This document shows, piece after piece, positions 36,275 to 48,859 of a DNA stretch of 64,000 nt. The translations under genes and the position numbers were made by a program. Source of the DNA: Trichinella spiralis (taxonomy: Eukaryota; Nematoda; Enoplea; Trichinellida; Trichinellidae); NCBI GenBank assembly GCA_000181795.3, contig CM012953.1, positions 16,660,168 to 16,724,167 on the forward strand, written 5' to 3'. Below the pieces are notes generated by a model, which worked only from the letters and a program-made list of their open reading frames with translations, ran no database searches and was not told where the DNA came from. Each line of letters starts with the position of its first letter. Within the stretch, counting starts at the first letter, position 1.

Positions 36275-37725
36275 ATGGCTGAAAATTTGCATTTGGTTTT
36301 GAATGAAAGAGGTAATTACAATTTAATACATGAAGGAAGAGTTTACAATTTGAAGCATACGAACATGCAAGATAAACTGTGGGTTTGCCGTCGGGTAATT
36401 AATATTTTATCTAATATCTCATTTCTGTTCATTCATTTCAAGTTCATCATGTAGGTTAAAAAAGGATGCCGGGGTTCAATCCACACGAACTTGGATGTGG
36501 ACGCAGTCTTGGATTGTAATCCTCATGCAGATGATTGCATCCGTGACAATGACATCCTTTATAAAATGGAGAAGAAAAATGCTCTCAAGCGACGGGCAGC
36601 GGAGGAAATGAAGACTGTCCCGCAGATTTACCACGAAGAAGCAAGCAGTGCATCTGCCGACTTGGAAACTGCTGGTCAGTTTCCAACGTATAAAAGTGTT
36701 AAAACGGCAATGTACAGAAAACGGGCACAAAAATTTCCAAGATTTCCGCCAACTCGCCAGTAGCTGGAGATTCCACTCCACTGGCGAATGTCGAAGTCTG
36801 ATCGCCGCTTTTTATTCTATAATAATGTACATAATTCCATTTTAATATTCTGTACAGAAGAAAATTTATCAATTTTATCTGAGCATTCTGTCCGATCCAT
36901 GGATGGAACTTTCAAAATAGTTCCAGAATGGTACCAGCAGATGTTCACCATACATGTTTTTATTGCGGGTAAATTAGTGCCACTTGTTTATTTTTTTAAC
37001 TGTCCACAAAGCTCTCCACGTATCGTGAAATTTTCGATAATTTAATTTTAAAGGCGGCAACGTTAAGGGTGGTCCTACAGCCGCAAACAGTAATTTGCGA
37101 TTTTGAGACCGCCCTGATCTCTGCACTGCAGGGGACATTTCCGGGGGTCCACATACAAGGTTGTTACTTCCATTTCTGTAAACCAGTTCTGCGGAAGGTG
37201 ACGGATCTTGGGATGCGAACCAGCTACATCCATGAAGCAGCAATGAAGAAGAAAGTCAAAATGTTGCTGACAACGGCTTTTTTGCCGCCTCATGATGTAC
37301 CTGCTGCCGTGGAACTGCTTGGCAGTGATGCTGCGGGTTCAATAGCAGCCTTGTTCAATTACTTCCGAGTGGAATGGATGCCCCCTGACAGACTGCTGAT
37401 GTGCAATGTATATAATGTGAATATTCGTACGAACAATGATTTGGAAGGCTGGGACTTCAAAATGAACCGACTTGCGGGGAAGCGACATCCCGGCTTTTAT
37501 GAACTGCTCCAGTTGCTGATCGATGAGCAGGGATCAACGGAAACGTTGATTCAACACGTGATATCAGGTCGCGTTACCTCCAATGATTTACAGATAAAAT
37601 ATAAGAAATACGAAGAACTGCAGCAACGCATAACAGCGTTGACTGCAGAATACGATGACGGTACGCGTACATTGGAGCCGTTTCTAAAAGTTGTGGCGTA
37701 CCGAGTACCCGAGGAGAATTATTGA
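36275..37725 (+). pseudogene. FLYWCH zinc-finger MULE transposase, decayed
   Basis: From ATG 36275 the first exon encodes a FLYWCH-type finger (RVYNLKHTNMQDKLWVCRR). A GT-AG intron (about 36396-36454) leads to VKKGCRGSIHTN and HADDC. Then come the MULE DDE blocks: MDGTFKIVPEWYQQMFTIH near 36900, VICDFETALISAL near 37085 with CYFHFCK, and the C-terminal NNDLEGWDFKMNR. An in-frame TAG at 36764 and a frameshift near 37030-37068 disable it. FLYWCH-MULE fusions are common in animal genomes. The decay is light, so the insertion is relatively young among the DNA transposons here. Confidence 0.88.
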
Positions 37726-38097
37726 GTGCCAGCCTTTCCTGTACAACTGCACTGTTTATTTTTATTTACTCTTGTATAGTTTTTTATTGCTTTTCTATTG
37801 TATGTGTTGTTTTGTTTTATTATATTGTTCGTTCGTTTGTATTGTATTATATTATGTTACATTATTGTTTTGTATTATACTGTTATACTATGTACTGCTG
37901 AATAAAGCGGTAAAAGTACGATAGATCAGGAGATTCCGTGCTATGTAAAAATAGTCTGATTAATGTCTTCTTAAATAAATAAAACCATGACCTACGCATT
38001 TAACTCTTATGCAAAATTCAGAACATTGCAATGAGTATGGAAACAAAAATACCGCCTTTCTCTTCCATAGGTGATATTTACATTAATACAATATAAA

Positions 38098-38249
38098 AAC
38101 CGCCATAAAATTTGACAAATAGAATAAAATAATATTTGACAAATAAAATGCAAAGGAGTAACAACAAATGAAACTTAGAGGCACGCGTCAGAGCAACAAC
38201 CAATAAAATTTTACTGCGAAAACGTGGGCGGAGTCCGCGGGGAAATCGG
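38098..38249 (-). repeat. MULE terminal inverted repeat, right
   Basis: Reverse complement of the left arm; it ends at GGGGAAATCGG. Confidence 0.8.
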
Positions 38250-38681
38250 TAGTTGTATCAGTTCACTCTTATTGCAATTCCAGTGACATTTTTCAGCCTT
38301 TATTGATTCCCTCTATAGTATATGCTTATTAATAAGTTGATTTTGGCATTAGACTGCTCTTAGACGCTGGTTGCATATAGTATATTTATTATTTAAGAAA
38401 GAAGACAACGCATAACTCAGAAAGTTTGCAAAAGCATGTCTGAAAAATTGCATTTCATGTCTAACAAAAACATGTTAAAATAATGCATCTATTTTAATTC
38501 CTGATCAATACACTGCAAACATAATTACCTTCTTGAAGGCTTACAGTATTCGGAACAAAGAAATGTTTGACAGTGATCACACATTTCATTGAATATGCTC
38601 TTTCATCGCATAACAGATACGAACCACATAATGTACATACACACATCATACCACAACAATCCCTCTTCTTTCTACTTGATG
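38250..38681. other. Non-coding, flank between MULE and second piggyBac fragment
   Basis: Should contain whatever is left of the first piggyBac-like element beyond the MULE. No conserved block recognised. Confidence 0.35.
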
Positions 38682-39163
38682 TTATCTCATTATTGGTCTT
38701 CTCCAGGACATTTTCTTATCCCAATACCCCAGAATGCAGCGCTGGATATTTTTCTGCATGCCAGAAAAATTTCTTGAAGCTCTGCATTCAATGTTAGAGC
38801 GTACAAGCTGCATTCCAAGATCTTTCAAAAGCAGATGACTTCGGTAGCTTTTGTTACCATAAAGGATAGAAAACTTTGTCATGAAAATCACAAAAGCGTT
38901 TACTGCTGCCACGTCTAGCATGTTCATAAGCGGTAGTAGAGGCCATCGCTTCGTGTTTCTGCAGCACGCACCATTTTGTCCATGGCGTCCACACCTCCAT
39001 AGTCTAGTTCTGCAGTTCGTTGCGTTGTCGTTCGTTGTTGCCTTATTCGCATTAGAGCTCTGTTCGCTGCTGTCGAAGGAGTGCGATTCTCTAGCCCGTA
39101 CTGTATCGAATAAACGAGCGCGTATTTGTCTGAGTTTGCTTGAAATTGCTTGTGTTTAACCAA
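38682..39163 (-). pseudogene. Second piggyBac-like transposase fragment (C-terminal)
   Basis: Reading leftwards on the minus strand: ELDYGGVDAMDKMVRAAETR (the piggyBac GGVDxMD block) and, in another frame, MLDVAAVNAFVIFMTKF and LLLKDLGMQLV, which are the helices that follow it in piggyBac transposases. The two frames meet at a frameshift near 38927. It differs from the copy at 33421 in sequence and strand, so it is a separate family or insertion. No catalytic N-terminal part is present. Confidence 0.75.
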
Positions 39164-39186
39164 TTTTTATCACCCTCTTGACTAAC

Positions 39187-39608
39187 TGTAACAACGGTTG
39201 GCCAAGAAAAACAGAATATACAGTTCACTACTTTTCCCGCCTGTCAAACAACTTTGGCAGGCAGTCGAACCTGAGCATCAAAGGCGTTGTAGTAGACTTG
39301 CAGGATAATCGTACTACACTTTATTATAGACAATTAGGTTCTACAACTAACTGTTTTCTTTCGCGGCTAGATCTGAATTTCACAAAATCTCGCTTTTCGT
39401 ATATGATAATCTCGAGTATACTTTATTAAATATACAATCAAACACAGGCAAAGTACGAACGAAAGGAATCACAGCAACTATTCTCTACCACGAACTGAAA
39501 CGCAACTGAACTTGTTATCTGTTGTTTTCTTTTGCCACAAAAAGAAACAACAACAGTTGTTGTGATAAATCAATCAAAATATCGGCAGAGTAAACAAGCC
39601 GTTGCAGC
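39187..39608 (-). repeat. Possible LTR of an unassigned retroelement
   Basis: Bounded on the minus strand by TGCAACGG and CGTTGTTACA. It contains AATAAA hexamers in the minus direction and lies just left of the BEL/Pao fragment. It does not match the LTR at 41108, so it is not simply that element's other end. Low confidence. Confidence 0.3.
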
Positions 39609-39619
39609 TAGAATTTAGG

Positions 39620-41107
39620 TCAGATAAGATTCGAATGTCTAAAATTATCATTTGAAGCGTAGGATTCTACATGCGTACAGAACCACTGGTTCCTTACAGT
39701 AGCGGGCGAGCGAGCGAGTTTGGTTGTCTGTTCTGGAATTTTACTGCGGTGGATCGACAACGGTCCTTGTGCGGATTTGTTAATAAACATTGCGCACTTT
39801 ACCTGTCTTGTGAATGCGACAATGTTACTGGGATAGCGCAAACCTTTAAGAACGCACCTCGGAAGCTATTCACGGTCATGTCTATGACCAGCTCCAGGTA
39901 GATTGCCAGTACCACCATGCACGTAAAAACGCAAACGTACGTTTTCGAAAACTCGTGGTGTGTTCCTCTACTCCTGGTCAGGATCAGGCCGACAAAGTCG
40001 ACACCAACGTAACGGAACGGCCCAGTCGGTGTCACTCGTTCAGCCGGCAGCTCACTCTTCCTCTAGTCGAATGGTCGGCCAGTCGATCTCCGACATGTCC
40101 CGCACTGCCTGACGACGTTCTAGCCGTGCGTTGATGAAGCGCCTGCAGAGCGCAGTTACGCGAAGCAACTTCACGTAGCTGTAGTACCGAGTGCGATCGA
40201 TGATCTTCCTCACATTCCACTTCAACCCAGCCACCATCACCAGGGATGACTTTCGCACACCTTCTCCACTTCCGTACGATCCTGTCCTCCTTTGACCTTC
40301 AAGTCCGACCACGTTGCTTCTGCCGACAGAAGCCACCTTGGCCCAAACCACCAGAGGGTTTCAGACGAGAGTCAATGAGGCTAACCCCCTGCTGAGCAGG
40401 TTAGCTGGGTTCTTATCCGTCGGGCAATGTCTCCAACTATCCGGAGAGGACAGTTGTTGGATCTCTCGCACTCTGTTGGCCACGAAGGGCTTTCACCGTC
40501 CGGGGTCGCTCTTGATCCAACACAGAGTGATGGTGCTGTCGCTCCAGTGGACGCACCGTTCGACGTTCATTGCCAGCTCTCGATGGACGTATGCCAGCAA
40601 CCGTGCGTACAGGAGAGCTGCCATGAGTTCCAAACGCGGCAAGCTCAAGCATTTGATCAGGGCGACTCGTGACTTCGCCACCACCAGGCGAACCTCGACT
40701 CTTCCATCGCTGTGCGTCAGCCGGAGATACACTACTTTACCGTACGCCTTCCCAGAAGCGTCTGCGAATCCATGCAATTCCATCCTGGTGATGTCCTCGA
40801 ATGAGACTTGGACGAGAGCTCGCTCAACAACTATCATGGAGAGGCCCGGTAACACCACCTTCCAAGTCTGCCCCTGCGCACTCGCTTCCGGTGGCAGCGG
40901 GTCGTCCCAATCGATCCCGACTTACCACAGCAGCAGGATGATTATCTTCGTGGTCAGAGAGCGAAACCCTGCTGACGCACAGAAAGTCTTGTAGCCTCTC
41001 CAGTCACTCAACGGAGTCCATCACCGGACGAAAAGCAGGGGAGGAGCGGGCAATAGTAGGCACCCCGGTACACCGATGGCGTCAGTTCCCGGAGAGGCCT
41101 CCAATGT
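39620..41107 (-). mobile_element. BEL/Pao retrotransposon fossil, partial internal region
   Basis: Minus-strand remains of a BEL/Pao pol region. An RNase H segment lies at about 40858-40493 (FADASGKAYG, LPRLELMAALL, HWSDS), and integrase-core-like sequence at about 40035-39799. Gag, protease and most of reverse transcriptase are missing between the RNase H remains and the 5' LTR at the right. It is clearly broken, with several interruptions plus large losses. Confidence 0.82.
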
Positions 41108-41394
41108 AACGAGCCGCTCCCTCGAGCAGGTTCCTTTACTTCCTCCACCGTGTTATTGGCAGGTTCGTCGCTATTCGGTGCCGGGCCGCTATTGACAGTC
41201 GGGCTTCCCTTTCTTTCTGGTTCGCGCTTTCCTGATGGCATAGTAGCAATCAAACAACAGGCAGCAAGTATACTTTTTATTGGCAACCGCAAGCAAGAAC
41301 CGACGACGATGTGTTACCGCAAGCTTCTCCGACAGCACAGCCACGACTCCGCAGACGTACATCCGTACTACCGTACTCCACCCCCGATCTTCAA
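41108..41394 (-). repeat. BEL-type LTR (5' LTR of the minus-strand fragment)
   Basis: On the minus strand it ends GGGAGCGGCTCGTTACA directly before the internal region. It is the same LTR family as the two solo LTRs at 48047 and 48479, and its outer end is eroded. Confidence 0.7.
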
Positions 41395-41419
41395 GTCCAA
41401 TTTCATAATTATTCGCGTA

Positions 41420-41554
41420 TATGCCAAAATAAAATTTTCAGCGTACATTAGGAAAACCAAAATAAAAAAATCAACAATGATCAACAGTGAAACAAATATC
41501 GCTTTGTAAGTTTCATAAAATACACTCAGCATGATTTAATTTAAGAATGATACT
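41420..41554. repeat. Dispersed repeat copy 2, first piece
   Basis: Matches 8954-9108 (ATCAACAATGATCAACAGTG and ATTTAATTTAAGAATGATAC). The match stops where the BEL/Pao LTR begins; its continuation is at 47656. Confidence 0.82.
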
Positions 41555-41943
41555 TGTTGAGAACTCCGCTTGAGCCTGAAGATCCATATCTGCTACCGTA
41601 ACCGATGCGCTGGCGGTCGTGATGACGTAATCAGCAAAGGAGAGAGAGTGAGCGCGAGTGATAACGTAGTCTTGTGTGTCGTGTTGGTATGCGGCAGAGT
41701 TCCCGTTTATTCTTAGCGTTGTGTGTTATTATCCGAGCTATCCATTTGTTTTGCAGTTATTATATTCTGTATTCACTTCAATCGTTGGAATAAAGTTCCA
41801 TATTCAGTATTTTGTTCGCTGTTGCGCAAAGAGCATTAGCTTGCCTGAGCGAGATCAGCCGCCTCCGTTATTTTTGGATCTCCCGTAATATCGAATATTG
41901 CGGGACGAACTTGAGAATCGGATTGTAAAGAGAAATTACAACA
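41555..41943 (+). repeat. Left LTR of the BEL/Pao body
   Basis: Starts TGTTGAGAAC, ends TTACAACA and is followed by a TTGGTGCC-type primer-binding region. It is unlike the right LTR. Confidence 0.65.
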
Positions 41944-44900
41944 TTTCTTGGTGCCACGAGCCGGGAGGCCGTAATCTGAAAATTTTGGTTTTTATTCCAC
42001 GAGATGAAGTTGGAGACGACGAAGCGACGTCAGCAGGTCAAACAGAGGCGCCTGCGGGATGCCATCTTTCAAGTGTTGAATCAGCTTGAGACGGATTCAA
42101 CTTAAATAGCGGTCACGAATGCCTTGAGTGCATTAGATGCACAATATGCTGAAGCTCGCCGAGCTCAAGTGGCATTGGAAGACGCGCTCCCAGATGGAGA
42201 AGCGCTGGAGGCCACACTTCGTGAATGGCACGAATTGTCTATTGAGATATTTGAGACACGCAACCACGTTGGTATCTTCTTGAAGGAGAAGGGAAATGGA
42301 CCAGCGGTGAATCCGAGGCAGACCGCAAACTTGACGCCCGTCGCAGAGCAAGTAAAACCACCGCGTGTGCCCTTGCCAAAGTTCGACGGCGGTATTCTGC
42401 AATTCAAATCATTTTGGGATCAGTTCGAGAGTAGTACACATCAGGGAAGGTCTCAGCGACATCACAAAGTTTCTCCACTTGAAATCGTGTCTATCTGGTT
42501 CAGCTCTGAAGGCAATAGAAGGTGTTACCATTTGTGCCGAGAACTTCCCGGAAGTAGTGCAGACTCTGAAGACCCGATTTTATCGACTCCCAGACGTGGT
42601 GGAGAGTCACGTTCTGAGTGCGATGAATGTGAAGGCGTGTTCAAACGAAGGAGCAGGGGAGTTGACCAGGCTCCACGACGATTTGAACCGGCACTTCCTC
42701 GAGCTGAAGGCCTTGGGCAAAGATGTCAGCTGCGGTCTGAGTGGTTTTCACGTCATCTTGCCAACACTGAAGAGGAAACTCCCGTCTGGAACGGTGACTG
42801 AATGGAAAACCTTTATCAAGGACAAGAAAGACGACGAGATACATTCGGACGTATTTTAGCTTTCTTGTTTGAACAAGCTAGGATAAAGGATACTGACATC
42901 GGAAGCAGAACAAAGGCCCCAACGAAAGGGCATCAACAGGAGCCTCACCTCAATGCCCGGAAGTCTGACCTTCGTTTCACTACCGCAGCTGTTCAGATGG
43001 AATCTGACCGCGGATGTGCCGTCTGCAAGGGGGATCATCTGGCGGACCGTTGCCCACGGTTCCGAAGTTATTCGGTTCAGCAGAGACGGCATTGGGCAAT
43101 GCGGCTGAAGCTTTGCTTTGTTTGCCTGGCTCAAGGACATCGCAGGGAAAGATGCCAGAAGAGGAAGTCCAATCAGTTTTGGAATCCTCTATTGGCGGGA
43201 GACGCTGTCCCTGCAGGCAAGGCTCCCACCAAGCAAGCTACATCAGCTGCGTGCAGCCACGGAACCGATTCCACTGAAGCAAAGGCCTCGCTCTCTAGGA
43301 ATCAGAATGAGAAGGTCGAAGATGGATCTGGGGAAGGAACCTCCCCTGTCGGGATCCATCTCTCCTCAACTGAAGGTTAGACCACAATCAGGTTGCCAGT
43401 CGTGCGTACGATGGCGCACGGAGAGAAAGGAAGGACGAAGCTGGTCAACTGTTTGCTGGATAGCGGATCAGAGCGATCGCTTATCCGGAGCGATGTTGCG
43501 GACGAGTTGGATTTACAGGGCCCACCGAGAGCTATGACAGTGAAAGGCGTGAATGGTCTTCACGTGAGAATCGCTGATGTTCGTCGTGTGCAATTCCGTC
43601 TCACCCCTATTCCACCTAAAGGTTTGGAGCCATTCAAGGAGGGAATTGAATTGACCGCCCTCAGTCTGCCGAGTCTCTGCGATGACCTCGTTGCCACACC
43701 GACGCCTTGGTTTTGCAAGGATAAGATTCCATCGCTCCCGTCAAATGAGATAACACCCGGCCGAGTTCAGATTGACAGCATTATTGGACTCGATGTTTAT
43801 TTCCAAGTGCTTGGTCAAGGCGTGAGAAGAGGCGGTCCTAATGATCCTGTAGCGATTGAGACCATCTTTGGATGGATTGTGTGTGGACCAACAACGCGGC
43901 AAGCAGTCGATCGCGAGGAAACCACCCTCCTCGCTCAGACAGAAGATCGTCTGAGTCGACTCTTGAGAGCTTGGAATTCTTCCAGCGACTGAAGACGCGA
44001 AGGCTGAGCCAGCGCTGACTCGGTTTGAAGAATCAGTCAGCTTTGATGGACAGAGATATTCAGTCGGCCTGTTGTGGAAGCCAGGCGCCTCGCCACTTCC
44101 AAACAAATTGGAAATGGCGAAGAGAAGACTCAGATCTTTAAGACATCGACTGGCGCGGGATCCGGATAAGGAGCGTGAATACGCTGACGTCATCCAATCC
44201 TATCTCGATCAAGGTTGGGCAGAAGAGGTTCCAGACGAAAGCGGCCCCATTGGCAGGACGTGGTATTTGCCACACCACGCGGTGTACCAAGACAGCCCGG
44301 GGAAAGCGAAATGCCGTGTGGTTTTCGACGGCTCAGCGGAGATGAATGGCGCATCTCTGAATCGCTGTTTTGAACCTGGACCGAAATTACAGCCCGATTT
44401 GGTCGCGATATTGCTCCGGTTTCGTCGTTCCAGAATTGGGATCCAGGCTGACATCGAAAAGATGTACCTGCAGATAGGCCTTCGGCCAGAGGATCGTGAC
44501 GTGTGCCGATTTCTCTGGCAAGCGGCAGGCTCGAAGAGCCCTGCCAGGATTTATCGCTTGACTCGGGTTGGTTTTGGTCTCTTTTGTTCCCCATTCCTGG
44601 CGATGAGAGTGATCTGACACCATGCTCAAAGTCATGGCAAGGTCAAGGCATTGGCTGGCAAGCTTTTGTCAGATATGTATGTGGACGACCTTGCAACGAG
44701 CTGTGACCGGATTGGGCAGGCCCGGACTTTAATCCGGAAGCTATGCAACCTCATGAAGAGTGGAGACTTTGCTATGAAGAAATGGTCCAGTAACGACCCT
44801 GCAGCTCTCTCCGACTTGCCTGTGGAAGTAACGTCGCCGCCGCTAGAAACAAGCCAACTTTGGAAGACCCTCGGACTATACTGGAATCGCCAGCTTGATG

Positions 44901-47091
44901 TTCTGACTTTCGTGCCTCCAGCAGAGATCCCTCTTGAACGGCACGATACCAAACGTCAATTGGTAAGCCTAGCGGCCAAAGTTTTCGATCCATTGGGATG
45001 AGTAGCTCCGTACAGCATCCGAGCAAAGAAGCTGTTCCAGGCTCTTTGGTTCACCGGGATCGAATGGGACGATCCATTACCGGCTGAGATCAACGGTAAG
45101 TGGATTAGCTGGAAAGATGAGCTGGAACGACTATCTGCCGTGCGGGTCCAGTGCGCGTTGGTCCCTGTTCACCGGGATCAAGTGGGCAGATCTGAGTTGC
45201 ATGTGTATGGAGACGCCTCTGAAGCGGCATACGGAGCGGTAGCGTATCTGCTTACGCAAGCAAGTGATGGAGTGCCTCAAGTCCTCGCCAAAGCTCGTGT
45301 GGGGCCCATCAAACGCCTGAGTCTTCCGCGTCTGGAATTGATTGCGTCCTTGCTTGCGACTCGATTGAAGGCGTACATCACGAAGGAAATGGGCTTCTCG
45401 ACCGACAAGCAAGTTTGTTGGAGTGATAGTTCTGTCGCCCTAAGTTGGATCAAAGGAGATCCACGAAAGTGGAAGACATTTGTAGCGAACCGTGTGCAAG
45501 AGATAATCCCACTCACTGAGCCGAGCCAATGGAGATATGTTCCAACAGCGGACAACCCAGCCGATCGACTGAGTCGAGGTTGTACTTTGGAAAGACTCCT
45601 GAAAGAGCACTTGTGGTGGAATGGGCCCGACTGGTTGCAGCAACCCAAGAGTGAATGGCCACGGTTGAGCGTCGTTGTCACCCCGGAGGAAGTCAGGGGA
45701 ATGGACCCTGAACGGAGGGACGACTGTTGTGCTGACCACCACGTTGCCAGCGCAAGGGCTACAAATGGCGATCGATCCAACTAGGTACAGCCGAATGGAG
45801 AAGCTACTTCGTGTTACCGCATATTGTTGGCGATGGGTAGACCAAGCGAGAAGACCCCGAGGTGAACGAAGAGGGAGCAGCTCACTCACGCTCTTGGAGT
45901 TGCAAGAGGCAGAGAAGAGATGGATGAGAGAAGTCCAAGCCGGAGCCTTCCCGATTCACGAATTGGATCCGGTTCCACTGAGTGGCCGAAGAGCAGTCAA
46001 TTCGCTTCACTCTCCCCGTTTGTGGATATGGAAGGACTCCTGCGCGTTGGAGGTCGACTAACCAACGCAGCGTTGCCGTGGTATCATAAACACCCGTTGT
46101 TACTTCCCCCTGACGGAACGATTGTGGTGCTCATCGTGCGACGAACCCACGAGTCCGAGTTTCACGCGGGTGTGAACCAGACCCTTGCGGCATTGCGAAG
46201 ACCTTATTTGGGTGATTCGTGGACGCCAGGCAGTAAAAAGATGCATCAGAGCCTGCATCATCTGCACACGGCAAGACGGACGTCCGTTCTGTCCATTGAT
46301 GAGTGAACTCCCGGTCGCAAGAGTGGAACCTACGTTTCCGTTCTGTCAGTTGGGATTGGACTTCGCCGGGCCGTTTCATGTACGGGGAGAAGATCGCGGT
46401 GTGAAGAAAGTTTACATCTGCCTCTTCACTTGCATGGTAACTCGCGCAGTGCACATTGAGATCGTTCCCGACATGACGACCACGAGTTTTCTCGCCGCGT
46501 TCCGCCGCTTTGTGGCCAGGAGAGGCACCCCGGAAGTGATCCAGTCGGATAACCTCCGAACATTCAAGCAGGCAGACGCATTCATCCTCTCGCTTTTCGT
46601 CGGCAAGCGCGCTGAACAGTTTCAGAACGAGTTGGCCTGTAGGTGCATTCAGTGAGTGTGCTCCACTCACCCCGGCGTACTTCCTCATTGGGAGAGAATT
46701 TGACGCGCTTCCAACCTCCTCTGGAGAAACGCCCAGCGGAACGGGCGCCAAGCATCTTGGAAGACGTTGGCGGCACCAACAACTGTTGATGCGCCACCTG
46801 TGGAAACGGTGAACGGAAGGGTATGTGGTGTCCCTCAATGTTCGTGGCAAGTGGAAGAAGATCGACCGTCAACCGGAGGTCGATGACCGGGTGAAGGAGA
46901 TGAAGGGTAGAAGGCAGAGACTAGTGGTTCATTTCGACCGGCTGAAGCCGTACCACGGCTCGCGGCAGCCTGGGGAAGGACAGCAAAAACCACGGGAAAA
47001 GAGGAAGACCCAGAGACCCCCCTGGATGCGGGACTTCATACATGACCCGATGGACGAGCACGGGACGTGCTCATAGTAAAGGGGGCAGTAG

Positions 47092-47655
47092 TGTAACAAC
47101 CTTTGCTGTACGGCGGCGTTGCTAATTGCAGGTCCAGCTGAGGCAGACGCCGAACCGCAGCAATAAATCCCCACCGAAGGAATCGTGGAGCTGTTTTGTT
47201 CACGCGATGGTATGGCTCGATCAGCCAAGCTCCGAACGGCTCGCGGCCTGGTAACCAGGTCGGTGCGTTCGCTGGTGTTGCTGGAACCAGGAGCGGATTG
47301 ATGGACTTTGTCCATCGGGGGAGAGGCTGTTGGAAACGGGAGGTACAGTAATCCCAGTACCTGAAGATCAACAGTTAGTCGTTGTTGACGAGGTTAAAAA
47401 CGAAACCAGTGCGAGCGTGCGATCAAGTGAAGTGTGATTATCGCAGACGAAGCTACGATCTGAACGTGTGACCATCACTTCGTTGGAATCGAGTCTGTCT
47501 CGTCCTGAATCACAATAAAGTTTGAATATTAATTTGTGATTGTTTTCCTTGTGTCGACCCGCTCTTCGGCTTTGCTGTGAGTCAATCTGAACTGCGCGTC
47601 TGAAAATCAATAAGAATACAGTCCACTGCCAGTTGGGATAATTGTGTCGCCAACA
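47092..47655 (+). repeat. Right LTR of the BEL/Pao body
   Basis: Starts TGTAACAACC after a purine run, contains AATAAA near 47513 and ends GTCGCCAACA, where the dispersed repeat resumes. Confidence 0.7.
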
Positions 47656-48027
47656 TATATAATATATATATATAGCATAAATAAAGGTGGAATATATTTA
47701 AAGAAAACAAGAATTTAACATCTTGCTATATTACTGTTCTTCTCATTTTATCACTGTTTACAATTTTTAGCATCAATTATTTCATTTTGTTTTGTCATTA
47801 AGATTCCTTCACACACGAAATACAATTCAAAATTTATTTTTACTTGGAGTTATTCATATTCTTCACTTCCATATTCTTTTCTGATGCTGTTTACTTCCAC
47901 ATTAATACGATATACATTCAAATATTTAGCTTTAAAGTTAAATATAGGTAATGACATGTTGCACTACAGTAAAATGCAATCAGGTTCAATTAATCTTTGC
48001 AACGAATTATTTAATTATAATTATCAT
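47656..48027. repeat. Dispersed repeat copy 2, middle piece
   Basis: Matches about 9177-9545. About 68 bp of copy 1 (9109-9176) have no counterpart between this piece and the first. It ends in ATCAT, the target site of the copia element. Confidence 0.88.
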
Positions 48028-48046
48028 TGTTGAAATAGGGCCAGCG

Positions 48047-48401
48047 TGTAACGAGCCGCTCCCTGGAGCATGCTCGTCCGCTTCTTCCACCAGATTATTG
48101 GTGCGTCCGACGCTATTTGGCGACGGGCCGGTATTAACCGGTGCATTTCCGTCTCGCGCTTTCCTGATGGCATAGCGACAATCAAACGACAAACAATGAG
48201 TTTATACTTTATTAAACAATCAATAAGGGCCGACGACGATGATAAATCGAAAACGCTTCCTTCGCCACTTGCCAACTCCACCGTAGGCTACCGTAATCCG
48301 CCTCCGATCTTCATGTCCATTTCTTCCTACGGCAACTTTAGTTTTCCTTCTCTTCGCTTTCTGCAGGAATAGTTTCGTTAGTTCGGTCCATGTTCGCTAC
48401 A
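48047..48401 (-). repeat. Solo LTR, BEL-type family, inside copia 5' LTR
   Basis: TGTAACGAGCCGCTCCC to GTTCGCTACA. Same family and orientation as the LTR at 41108. No internal region is attached. Confidence 0.78.
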
Positions 48402-48478
48402 AAAAAATCTACAACGAAATCTATTAGTACTGAATATTGAAACCTGATATTCGATATACTGTAATCACCCGTGGATAT

Positions 48479-48859
48479 TGTAGCGGACGTGAACCGAGTT
48501 AACGACTTTATTCCTGCAGAAAACGAAGAGGAGGAAAGATAAAGCTACCGTATGAAGAATTAGACATGAAGATCAGAGGAGGAGTACGGTATCAGTTGTT
48601 TACATGTATAGGTGGCAGTTGGCAAGTAGCCAGGGAAGCGTTTCGGTATATCATCGTCATCGGTCCTTGCCTTTGATTGTTTAATAAAGTATATACTCAT
48701 TGTTTGTCGTTTGATTGTCGCAATGCCATCGGGAAAGCGTGAGACAGAAAGGAAAGGAAACGCGCCGGTCAATACCGGCCCATCGCCAAATAGCGACGGA
48801 CGCACAAATAATACGGTGGAAGAAGCGGACGAGCATGCTCGAGGGAGCGGCCCGTTACA
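48479..48859 (+). repeat. Second solo LTR of the same family, opposite orientation
   Basis: TGTAGCGGACGTG to GCGGCCCGTTACA, the reverse complement of the first solo LTR in layout. It is flanked by ATAT on both sides within a short AT run, consistent with a 4-5 bp target duplication. Confidence 0.8.

Larger units (their letters stand above)
34033..38249 (+). mobile_element. MULE DNA transposon with long inverted ends
   Basis: A 4.2-kb element bounded by inverted repeats of roughly 150-170 bp: the left arm 34033-34205 and the right arm about 38098-38249 read the same outside-in, beginning CCGATTTCCCC and including CTCCGCCCACGTTTT and CTGACGCGTGCCTCTAA. It carries one FLYWCH/MULE transposase (36275-37725). 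The 2-kb 5' internal region (34206-36260) has no coding sequence I recognise. It sits in a piggyBac-like transposase. The expected 9-bp target duplication could not be read at the arm tips. Confidence 0.85.
41555..47655 (+). mobile_element. BEL/Pao retrotransposon fossil with mismatched LTRs
   Basis: A 6.1-kb body in the order expected for BEL/Pao. A gag-type region spans about 42124-43380, with two zinc-knuckle-like blocks near 43010-43160. Protease lies near 43440-43510, reverse transcriptase about 44200-44720 (YVDDL motif near 44680), RNase H about 45180-45560, integrase core about 46320-46560, and the chromodomain-like end near 46820-46960. The open frames are interrupted by more than five breaks, so it is not intact. 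A polypurine run precedes the right LTR. The left and right LTRs differ in length (389 versus 564 bp) and sequence, so this appears to be a recombinant of two related elements. Confidence 0.88.
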
